A DNA stretch of 7,244 nt from Anaerolineales bacterium (GTDB lineage: Bacteria; Chloroflexota; Anaerolineae; Anaerolineales; UBA11858), in contig WFTY01000086.1 of NCBI GenBank assembly GCA_015485245.1, forward strand, positions 1-7,244, written 5' to 3'. Of this stretch, positions 1 to 5,502 are shown in pieces (the stretch's first letter is position 1; every line of letters starts with the position of its first letter). A program made the translations under genes and the position numbers. A model generated the notes under the pieces. The model was not told where the DNA came from and did not search any database. It worked only from the letters and a program-made list of their open reading frames with translations.

Positions 1-15
1 GTGTATAAGAGACAG
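1..15. other. Tn5/Nextera mosaic-end adapter remnant (artefact)
   Basis: The first 15 bases, GTGTATAAGAGACAG, are identical to the last 15 bases of the 19-bp hyperactive Tn5 mosaic end used in Nextera tagmentation libraries. They sit exactly at the window edge, as expected for untrimmed adapter at a contig end. They happen to be in frame with the TerC reading frame and add five false codons (V/M-Y-K-R-Q) beginning with a GTG that could be mistaken for a start codon. Genomic sequence most likely begins at position 16. Confidence 0.93.
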
Positions 16-324
16 CACATCGAGGTGATGGTGATCGCGGTGATTATCGCTGTGGGCATTATGATGTACGCCTCTGGGCCGATCAGCGCCTACGTCAACG
101 AACGGCCGACCATTAAAATGCTGGCGCTCAGTTTCCTGCTGCTTATCGGATTTAACCTGGTGGCCGAAGGGTTGGGTTTTTACATCCCCAAGGGCTACAC
201 GTATTTTGCGATGGGCTTTTCGTTCTTCGTAGAGATGCTGAACCAGCGCTTGCGCGAGAGGACAGGGAAGCCAGTGCAATTGCGTCAGCCCTATGTGGAA
301 GATGCGAGCGAGACAGGGAAGTGA
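16..324 (+). CDS. TerC-family integral membrane protein, C-terminal fragment (5' truncated)
   Basis: This is the last 102 residues of a TerC-family protein. The family consists of polytopic inner-membrane proteins linked to metal-ion (notably manganese) export or metalation of exported proteins, and named after tellurium resistance. Three hydrophobic segments are visible, counted from base 16: roughly residues 3-25, 33-55 and 61-75. The segment around LALSFLLLIGFNLVAEG, followed by IPKGYTYFAMGFSFFVEMLN, is the typical C-terminal signature of the family. The tail after about residue 78 is hydrophilic and ends at TGA 322-324. The true start lies left of the contig end, and the GTG at base 1 belongs to adapter sequence, so this is not a complete 107-residue protein. 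The stop overlaps the start of the next gene by one base, which suggests translational coupling. The exact metal and physiological role cannot be read from this fragment. Confidence 0.88.
   Translation, partial: HIEVMVIAVIIAVGIMMYASGPISAYVNERPTIKMLALSFLLLIGFNLVAEGLGFYIPKGYTYFAMGFSFFVEMLNQRLRERTGKPVQLRQPYVEDASETGK
315..319 (+). promoter_or_regulatory. Ribosome binding site AGGGA deciding the M23 gene start
   Basis: AGGGA lies four bases before the ATG at 324 but only one base before the GTG at 321. The ATG is therefore the more plausible start of the downstream peptidase gene, with its A overlapping the last base of the TerC stop codon. Confidence 0.5.
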
Positions 325-1415
325 TGCGAGTGCTGCGGACGATAACAGTTTGGACCGTCAACCTGCTAGCTGCTGGGCTGGTTCTGCTGGCCCTGGTTTT
401 AGGGTGGGATCGTCTGCAGAATGAGGGGAATGCGGGCCTCCTGGCGTCTGCGACTCCCTCGTTGCTGACGCCAACAATCACGCCGGAAGCGCGCCCTTTG
501 GCGGGGGTCTTGCCTCCATTGGTTTCCCTGGCTTCCGAGGGCCGGCGTGGGATCGCGCGTCGGACCACCATGCACACCACCATCCCGCCACGCGAGCGCG
601 TGGATGTGATTACCTACACCGTGCAACCGGGTGATAGCCTCTTTTCCATCGCAGCTGAATTCAACCTCAAGCCGGAAACGATACTGTGGGGGAATTTTGA
701 AACCCTGGAAGAGAACCCGCATGTGGTCAACGCCGGACAGGAGCTTAACATCTTGCCGGTGGATGGCGCATATTACCAGTGGCAGGAGGGCGACAATCTG
801 GTAAAGGTGGCTGAGTTCTTCAAGGTGGCCCCGCAGGTCATCCTGGAGTATCCCGGCAACCGCTTCGATCTGACCATCACCTCGCCCGAGGAGGCCGAGG
901 TGGAACCGGGAACCTGGCTGATTATCCCCGGCGGCAGGCGCGCCCTCCGGGATTGGGGCCCGCCCCCTATCACGCGCGCCAACCCTGCTTCGGCGGCGTA
1001 CTATGGCGCGGGTTCGTGCGGCGCGGTGTATGAAGGCGCGGTAGGGACGTACACTTTCGTCTGGCCAACCGTCAGCCGAGACATCTCTGGCTACAGCTAT
1101 ACGCCGGGCGTTCACCCCGGCCTGGATATCGCCGGAGCGGAAGGCAATCCGGTTTATGCTGTGGATAATGGTGTGGTGGTGTTTTCCGGCTGGAGCGATT
1201 TTGGTTATGGTTACATGATCGTGATCGATCATGGCACAGGCTGGCAGTCGGCTTACGCTCACCTGAGCGCGGTCGGCGTGACCTGTGGTCAGAGCGTTTT
1301 TCAGGGGACGGTGATCGGCGCGGTGGGCAACACCGGGCGTTCTTATGGCGCGCATCTCCACTTTGAGTTGATCCTCAATGGTGCTAAGGTCAACCCCTTT
1401 GAGGCCATCCCTTAG
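324..1415 (+). CDS. Membrane-anchored LysM-domain M23 (LytM-like) metallopeptidase
   Basis: Predicted 363-residue cell-wall endopeptidase acting outside the membrane on peptidoglycan cross-links or related peptides. Counting from the ATG at 324, residues 7-28 form one hydrophobic signal/anchor segment, followed by a Ser/Thr/Pro-rich linker to about 90. A first LysM module (YTVQPGDSLFSIAAEFN, about 98-145) and a more divergent second one (YQWQEGDNLVKVAEFF, about 151-203) should bind glycan. The C-terminal third is a peptidase M23 domain with all signature residues: HPGLD (H264, D268), YAH (H313) and HLHFE (H344, H346). By comparison with LytM, H264, D268 and H346 would bind zinc and H313/H344 would be catalytic, so the enzyme looks active rather than a degenerate scaffold. 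Two cysteines flank the peptidase core (C232, C321) and may form a disulfide in the exported protein. A GTG at 321 is the alternative start. The gene overlaps TerC by one base and is 19 bases from the next gene. Family assignment is firm; the cleaved bond is not known. Confidence 0.93.
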   Translation: MRVLRTITVWTVNLLAAGLVLLALVLGWDRLQNEGNAGLLASATPSLLTPTITPEARPLAGVLPPLVSLASEGRRGIARRTTMHTTIPPRERVDVITYTVQPGDSLFSIAAEFNLKPETILWGNFETLEENPHVVNAGQELNILPVDGAYYQWQEGDNLVKVAEFFKVAPQVILEYPGNRFDLTITSPEEAEVEPGTWLIIPGGRRALRDWGPPPITRANPASAAYYGAGSCGAVYEGAVGTYTFVWPTVSRDISGYSYTPGVHPGLDIAGAEGNPVYAVDNGVVVFSGWSDFGYGYMIVIDHGTGWQSAYAHLSAVGVTCGQSVFQGTVIGAVGNTGRSYGAHLHFELILNGAKVNPFEAIP

Positions 1416-1434
1416 CCCAGATTGGAACTTCGAT

Positions 1435-1956
1435 ATGACGAATAAGCGCACGCGTTTTCTTTCTCTGTTTCTGATTTTTCTGGGGGGAATGTTGCTGGTC
1501 GGCGGCGCGGTTTATTGGCGCTACACGGGGCGCATCGCCCATCCCCAACCAGCCCCGCTGCCAGAGAAAGTCGCCGGATTGCCCCTGGCGAGACATGCTT
1601 TCGGCGCTGCCGCAGTTGAGGAGATCAACCGCATGCACAGTTTGCAGTTCCCGCTTGTTTCCGGCGCGGTAGGTGAGTATGGCGAAGGAAAGCAGGCGGT
1701 GATTTGGGCCAGTGGGGCGGCGAACACCTTTGCGGCCATGCGCATGAACGCCGAGATGACGGCGCGCATCAAAGAAGGGGATTCGCCGTTTGGCTTGCCG
1801 GTTGAGTTGACGGTGGAAGGACGTCAGGTTTTCGCGCTGGATGGTTTGGGTCAAAAACATTACTATTTCCGGTCGGGGAGTCTGCTGATCTGGCTGGCCG
1901 CCGATGAGGACATAGCCAAGCAGGCGTTGCACGAGGTACTGGCGTTTTATCCCTGA
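1435..1956 (+). CDS. Hypothetical membrane-anchored extracytoplasmic protein
   Basis: Predicted 173 residues; I do not recognise a named family. The N-terminus is basic (MTNKRTR) and is followed by a single hydrophobic segment at about residues 8-28, then a short Pro-rich stretch (HPQPAPLPEK, about 36-45) and a soluble domain of some 125 residues. This is the layout of a protein tethered by one helix with its domain outside the cell. The soluble part alternates predicted helices (about 58-68, 95-113, 158-170) with short strands (about 86-92, 122-134, 142-153) and contains no cysteine and no obvious catalytic motif. I chose ATG 1435 because the upstream in-frame ATG at 1378 would add 19 residues lying inside the M23 gene and put charge before the signal segment. 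GGA at 1424-1426 is a weak ribosome site. The neighbours are an exported peptidase and an exported PLD-like protein, so an envelope role is likely but unspecified. Confidence 0.75.
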   Translation: MTNKRTRFLSLFLIFLGGMLLVGGAVYWRYTGRIAHPQPAPLPEKVAGLPLARHAFGAAAVEEINRMHSLQFPLVSGAVGEYGEGKQAVIWASGAANTFAAMRMNAEMTARIKEGDSPFGLPVELTVEGRQVFALDGLGQKHYYFRSGSLLIWLAADEDIAKQALHEVLAFYP

Positions 1957-1962
1957 AGGAGG
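1957..1962 (+). promoter_or_regulatory. Strong Shine-Dalgarno AGGAGG before the PLD-like gene
   Basis: AGGAGG begins directly after the TGA stop (1954-1956) of the preceding gene and is four bases from the ATG at 1967. It fixes that start codon and suggests efficient re-initiation within a shared transcript. Confidence 0.75.
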
Positions 1963-1966
1963 GTGG

Positions 1967-3034
1967 ATGCGTTTCGCTCCGCGCGCGGCGATCACCGCGG
2001 GGGTGTTGCTGGCTGGCCTGGCGTGCGCCGTTTCAACGCAGCCTGTAATTCTTTCGCCGTTGCCGACCGTCACGGTACAACCCGAGGGGGAAATCGAAGT
2101 TTATTTCACGGAACCCACTAACCCTGCTGCGGCCGACTTTCGCGACGGCCCCGATGCCGCGCTGGCCGCGGCGATTGACGCTGCCCGCTCCTCGGTGGAT
2201 GTGGCCATCTATAAACTGGATTTATGGAGCGTCCGCGATGCTTTGATCGGTGCGCATCGTCGCGGCGTGCAGGTGCGCGTGGTAGCTGAGAGCGACAATC
2301 TGGGGGAGCGCGAAATGCAGCAATTGATCGCGGCGGGCATTCCCGTGGTGGATGACCGCCGCGCGGGTCGGATGCACAACAAGTTTGTCGTCATTGATGG
2401 CTATGAGGTGTGGAGCGGCTCGATGAATTTCACCGTCAACGGCGCGTACAGGAACAACAACGATCTGATTCGTCTGCGCTCCACCCGGCTGGCGGAAAAT
2501 TATCAGACTGAGTTCGATGAAATGTTCACCGCGGGCCTGTTTGGGGAGGCAGTGGGTTTTGACACCCCGTATCCCTCCCTGAGTCTGAATGGCGTGCGGG
2601 TGGAAAATTACTTCTCGCCAGATGACGGTGTGGCCGCGCGCATTGTGGCGCTGATCGGCAAGGCGCAAGAGAGCGTGGTCTTCGCGGCGTTCTCGTTTGC
2701 CTCCGATGCGATCGCTGAAGCCATGATCGCTCAGGCCAGGCGCGGGGTGGTGGTTTCCGGCGTGTTTGAAGAAGAGCAGTACCGTTCGAACCAGGGAGGC
2801 GAGTTCGATGGTCTGCGAAGTGCCGGGCTGGACGTGCGCCTGGATGGCAACGTGTATAATATGCACCACAAATTTATCGTGATCGATGGTCAGGTGGTGA
2901 TTACGGGGTCGTATAATTTTAGCCGCAGCGCCGAGGAACGCAATGATGAAAATGTGCTGGTGATTTACGATCCGGCAATCGCGGCGCAGTATCTGGACGA
3001 GTTTGAACGCTTGATGGCCATCGGTGATCAGTGA
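1967..3034 (+). CDS. Exported phospholipase D-like protein with two HKD motifs
   Basis: Predicted 355 residues with two PLD-like catalytic halves in one chain. The first HKD motif is MHNKFVVID (H137, K139, D144) followed by GSMNF (151-155). The second is MHHKFIVID (H300, K302, D307) followed by GSYNF (314-318). In the PLD superfamily the two histidines act together on a phosphodiester through a phospho-histidine intermediate, so this chain has a complete active site and need not dimerise as single-HKD Nuc-type nucleases do. The N-terminus (basic residues R2 and R6, hydrophobic 7-19, C20) is a signal peptide. C20 could be lipidated, but the preceding GLA does not fit the classical lipobox well because the -3 position is Gly. 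The substrate could be phospholipid or nucleic acid; sequence alone does not decide, although the compact size and the GSxNF elements resemble the nuclease/cardiolipin-synthase-like side of the superfamily. The gene starts 10 bases after its upstream neighbour. Confidence 0.92.
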   Translation: MRFAPRAAITAGVLLAGLACAVSTQPVILSPLPTVTVQPEGEIEVYFTEPTNPAAADFRDGPDAALAAAIDAARSSVDVAIYKLDLWSVRDALIGAHRRGVQVRVVAESDNLGEREMQQLIAAGIPVVDDRRAGRMHNKFVVIDGYEVWSGSMNFTVNGAYRNNNDLIRLRSTRLAENYQTEFDEMFTAGLFGEAVGFDTPYPSLSLNGVRVENYFSPDDGVAARIVALIGKAQESVVFAAFSFASDAIAEAMIAQARRGVVVSGVFEEEQYRSNQGGEFDGLRSAGLDVRLDGNVYNMHHKFIVIDGQVVITGSYNFSRSAEERNDENVLVIYDPAIAAQYLDEFERLMAIGDQ

Positions 3035-3046
3035 TTAGGGAAGAGG

Positions 3047-3051
3047 GGAGG
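3047..3051 (+). promoter_or_regulatory. Competing Shine-Dalgarno GGAGG before a TTG
   Basis: GGAGG is seven bases from an in-frame TTG at 3059, which would lengthen the cupin by 12 residues (MPDSCSLPQEFP). The purine-rich tract around it (3037-3053) is a better ribosome site than is usual for a chance match. I still prefer the ATG at 3095 on the basis of the typical N-terminus of such cupins. Confidence 0.3.
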
Positions 3052-3083
3052 AACTGTTTTGCCCGATTCCTGTTCCCTGCCAC

Positions 3084-3088
3084 AGGAG
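3084..3088 (+). promoter_or_regulatory. Ribosome binding site AGGAG for the cupin ATG
   Basis: AGGAG stands six bases before the ATG at 3095, which is near-ideal spacing. It supports the 108-residue form of the cupin. Confidence 0.6.
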
Positions 3089-3094
3089 TTTCCC

Positions 3095-3421
3095 ATGTAC
3101 TTTCATGATCCATCCCAGCGCCCAACCAAAGAATTGCTCCCTGGTATCCAGGCGCGCACGTTTTGGGGCGAGAAGATGCTGGTCGCGGTGGTTGACCTCG
3201 ACCCCCATGTGCATCTTCCCATGCACAGCCACCCGCATGAACAGGCGGGCATTGTGCTGGAAGGGGAGATTGAGTTTGTCGTCGCCGGAGAAACCCAACG
3301 TCTCAAAGCCGGCGATGTGTACGTCATCCCGGGTGGGGTGGAACACGAGGCCCGAACTTTTGACCACCCTGTGCGGGTGATGGATGTCTTCAGCCCGGTG
3401 CGGGAGGAGTACAAGTACTGA
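3095..3421 (+). CDS. Single-domain cupin, small metal-binding beta-barrel protein
   Basis: Predicted 108 residues with no signal peptide, so probably cytoplasmic. Cupin motif 1 is HSHPHEQAGIVLEGEIEF (about 44-61) and motif 2 is AGDVYVIPGGVEHEA (about 72-86). Together they give the usual metal site: H44, H46 (or H48), E49/Q50 and H84. The HSHPHEQ form and small size resemble the KdgF-like group of single-domain cupins, some of which act on uronate-derived sugars, but many proteins with this fold only bind small molecules or act as isomerases or oxygenases. No specific reaction can be assigned. The stop codon at 3419-3421 overlaps the ATG of the next gene by one base (TGATG), so its synthesis is probably coupled to that of the polytopic membrane protein. 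A longer form starting with TTG at 3059 is possible. Confidence 0.88.
   Translation: MYFHDPSQRPTKELLPGIQARTFWGEKMLVAVVDLDPHVHLPMHSHPHEQAGIVLEGEIEFVVAGETQRLKAGDVYVIPGGVEHEARTFDHPVRVMDVFSPVREEYKY
3402..3409 (+). promoter_or_regulatory. Purine-rich ribosome site GGGAGGAG ahead of the GT-C-like gene
   Basis: GGGAGGAG inside the end of the cupin gene is 11 bases from the ATG at 3421. The spacing is somewhat long, which together with the TGATG overlap suggests initiation mainly by coupling to termination of the cupin. Confidence 0.4.
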
Positions 3422-5445
3422 TGGCAGAGCGTCTGGCGGCTCTGACGCGCCGTCGCGGCTTCTTCCCCCTGGTGATTGTTGGGGTCGGATTGGCTGCCTA
3501 CGGCGCGCACCTGTACTTTTTGGGATTTTACTGGGACGACTGGCCGTGGATTTGGTTTTCCCATGTGTTGGGGCCGCAGGGGATGTTGAAAATCGATGTC
3601 GAGCATCGCCCGCTTTCCGGGGTGGTGTTGTTCCTCGGCTCGCTTCTGGCGGGCGAATCGCCGTTGAGATGGCAACTTTATAACCTGGCGTTTCGTCTGG
3701 GGGGGGCATTGGCGCTCTACTGGATGTTAATGCAAATCTGGCCGGGGGAGCGCCGCCGTAATATCTGGGTTACATTGTTCTTCCTGGTGTACCCGGGGTT
3801 TAGCCATCAATTTGTCTCCGTCAACACCAGCCGCCATCTTTTCCCGTTGATTCCTTTGTTCCTTTCCTTTGGATTTACCGCGCGGGCTTGGGGGGACGAG
3901 CGGCGATACAGGCAATCTGTTGCCCTGGCGTTGCTGCTTTCCCTGATCGCTATGTTCACCACTGAATATTACTATGGGCTGGAGTTGTCGCGCGCGGTCT
4001 TGCTCTGGCTGCTGGCGCGCCGCCAGACGGGGGAATGGCGGGTATCGCTGAAAAGGGCGTTCATCAGGTGGCTGCCTTACTTTGCCACGCTGGTAGGTAT
4101 TTTTCTCTGGCGCTATCTGGTTTCTTTGCGCGTCAACTACGCCATTGTGATTTTTGATGAAGTCGAGAGCCAGTCCGTGGGACTGGGGACTTTGCTGTGG
4201 CAGGCGGTCGGTGATCTGCTTTCCTCCGGCATGGGCGCCTGGCTGTTGGCTTTTCGTCTCCCCGACCCGGGGATGTACGGCTTCCGCTCGCGGATGCTGA
4301 TTTGGGGAGCGGCAGGGATTGTCACGATGGGGGTGTTGTTGTATCTGCTGTTCTCTTACGAGCCGGATGAGAATCCCTCGGCGCGGCGCGAAGTCCTGGC
4401 GTTCGGCGCGCTGACTCTCTTGGTCGCACCGTTGCCCTTCTGGGTCACTGGGTTGGATCCCTCTTTGCGATTCCCTGATGACCGCCTCAACCTGCCGATG
4501 ATGCTGGGCGCCAGTTTGCTCCTCGTCTGGTTGATCGAAAAGTTGTTTCGCCGCCCGGCGATTCGGGCGCTGGTGTTGGCCCTGTGGATTGGCCTGGCTG
4601 TGGGGTATCACAACCAGGTCGCTATCAGTTATCGGCGCGATTGGCAGTATCAGGTTGCCTTTTTTCAGCAGCTGACCACTCGCATCCCCGCCATGAAGAA
4701 GGGAACGGCGATTCTGGTCAATGAATTGCCTAATGTGCGCTCCACAGACAACTCGCTGACCGCGCCGCTCAACTGGGCCTACACACCGGACTTCGCCGGC
4801 GGAGAATTGCCGCTTAACATCTTTTACATCGAACTGCGCTTTGGCCGCGAAGAGACGCAGGTAGAAGGCCATCCCATCTTCAATTCGGTGTACCGCTTTT
4901 TCCCTTTTTACGGCGATCCGTCGCAGACGGTTGTTGTCTACTATCGCCCGCCGGCCTGTCTACGGGTGATGGATTTGCAAAGGGATGTGTATTATCCCCT
5001 GTTGCCCAATTTCGTGCGCGAAGTTTTGCCCTATTCTGATCCCGATCGGATTGTGCTGTACCCGGAGCGTCCTGCTGTGTTACCCCCGGTGATGGGGCGC
5101 GTTCCTCAGCCGAAGAACTGGTGTTACTATTTTGAACGCGCCGACCTGGCCCGTCAGCGCGGAGATTGGGAGGAGGTCGCCCGTCTGGGGGATATCGCCT
5201 TTGCCCTGGATGATTCCCCCAACCACGCCTCGGAGCGCATCCCTTTTATTGAAGGATACGCGCATGTTGGGGAGTGGGAAAAAGCGGTAGCTTTGAGCGA
5301 GGAAGCTTTGCAAATCAACCGGTTTATGGGACCGATGCTGTGTGAAACCTGGGAACGCATCGCCGCCGAGACCTCGTCCTCGGCAGCGCGCGATGCCATC
5401 TTGACCGACTGGAATTCTCGCCTGGACTGCGCGCAGTATGACTAA
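3421..5445 (+). CDS. Polytopic membrane protein, GT-C glycosyltransferase-like, with helical-repeat tail
   Basis: Predicted 674 residues. The N-terminal 400 residues hold roughly 10 to 12 hydrophobic segments (for example about 14-35, 86-105, 136-152, 166-182, 216-236, 291-312, 325-343, 357-373, 379-397). The first is followed at once by FYWDDWPW (37-43) with D39/D40, then by HRPL (62-65). A paired acidic motif in the first outside loop after helix 1 is the hallmark of GT-C enzymes, which transfer sugars from lipid-phosphate donors, so a role in surface glycan or protein glycosylation is a reasonable inference. About 400-560 is a soluble, probably extracytoplasmic region with aromatic-rich strands, and about 566-632 looks like two tetratricopeptide-like helical hairpins (ERADLARQRGDWEEVARLG; EGYAHVGEWEKAVALSEEAL). 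I do not recognise a closer family, and it could be a non-catalytic member. An 8-G run at 3699-3706 does not break the frame. The gene starts on the last base of the cupin stop. Confidence 0.72.
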   Translation: MAERLAALTRRRGFFPLVIVGVGLAAYGAHLYFLGFYWDDWPWIWFSHVLGPQGMLKIDVEHRPLSGVVLFLGSLLAGESPLRWQLYNLAFRLGGALALYWMLMQIWPGERRRNIWVTLFFLVYPGFSHQFVSVNTSRHLFPLIPLFLSFGFTARAWGDERRYRQSVALALLLSLIAMFTTEYYYGLELSRAVLLWLLARRQTGEWRVSLKRAFIRWLPYFATLVGIFLWRYLVSLRVNYAIVIFDEVESQSVGLGTLLWQAVGDLLSSGMGAWLLAFRLPDPGMYGFRSRMLIWGAAGIVTMGVLLYLLFSYEPDENPSARREVLAFGALTLLVAPLPFWVTGLDPSLRFPDDRLNLPMMLGASLLLVWLIEKLFRRPAIRALVLALWIGLAVGYHNQVAISYRRDWQYQVAFFQQLTTRIPAMKKGTAILVNELPNVRSTDNSLTAPLNWAYTPDFAGGELPLNIFYIELRFGREETQVEGHPIFNSVYRFFPFYGDPSQTVVVYYRPPACLRVMDLQRDVYYPLLPNFVREVLPYSDPDRIVLYPERPAVLPPVMGRVPQPKNWCYYFERADLARQRGDWEEVARLGDIAFALDDSPNHASERIPFIEGYAHVGEWEKAVALSEEALQINRFMGPMLCETWERIAAETSSSAARDAILTDWNSRLDCAQYD

Positions 5446-5449
5446 AGGG

Positions 5450-5455
5450 TATAAT
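5450..5455 (+). promoter_or_regulatory. Probable -10 box TATAAT for the ATPase gene
   Basis: A perfect TATAAT lies five bases after the stop of the preceding gene, with the likely transcript start near 5462 and a leader of about 40 bases to the ATG at 5503. The region where a -35 box should be (about 5425-5434) lies inside the end of the upstream gene and holds no good TTGACA match. TGGACT at 5423-5428 matches four of six bases but with a 21-base spacer. The call therefore rests on the -10 element and its intergenic position. Confidence 0.45.
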
Positions 5456-5491
5456 GTGCGCCATTCGTACCCCATCTTGCACGGATCAATT

Positions 5492-5496
5492 AGGAG
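5492..5496 (+). promoter_or_regulatory. Ribosome binding site AGGAG for the ATPase gene
   Basis: AGGAG is six bases before the ATG at 5503, the first ATG in a reading frame that stays open to the end of the window. It fixes the start. Confidence 0.75.
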
Positions 5497-5502
5497 CTTT
5501 TT

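Noticed and set aside
1378..1434. Upstream ATG at 1378 as the start of the small membrane-anchored protein
   Set aside because: It would lie inside the M23 gene, has no suitable ribosome site, and would put 19 unneeded residues ahead of a normal basic-plus-hydrophobic signal segment starting at 1435.
399..1451. 350-codon open frame on the minus strand opposite the M23 gene
   Set aside because: It mirrors the codon pattern of a gene with clear LysM and M23 motifs. Its translation is rich in Arg/His and shows no domain, as is usual for antisense shadows in GC-rich coding DNA.
2855..2860. TATAAT inside the PLD-like gene (also at 2912-2917)
   Set aside because: Both copies encode Tyr-Asn within or just after the conserved second HKD region (VYNMH and SYNF). 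The bases are explained by protein constraint, and no gene starts downstream nearby.
3037..3078. AGGGAA...TTCCCT inverted repeat as a possible terminator between the PLD-like and cupin genes
   Set aside because: The 6-bp arms are separated by 30 bases and no T tract follows. A purine-rich ribosome site next to a pyrimidine stretch explains it by chance.
3699..3706. Run of eight G residues as a phase-variation or frameshift site
   Set aside because: The frame is intact on both sides (Leu-Gly-Gly-Ala in a membrane helix), and nothing else suggests switching. It is at most a spot to check for sequencing error.
3727..4872. 381-codon open frame on the minus strand opposite the GT-C-like gene
   Set aside because: The translation is dominated by Gln, Arg and Pro with no hydrophobic core or motif, whereas the plus-strand frame encodes well-formed membrane helices and has a coupled start.
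5447..5472. GGGTA...TACCC inverted repeat over the TATAAT box as a possible operator
   Set aside because: The arms are only five bases with a 16-base loop and contain part of the -10 box. This is too short to separate from chance.
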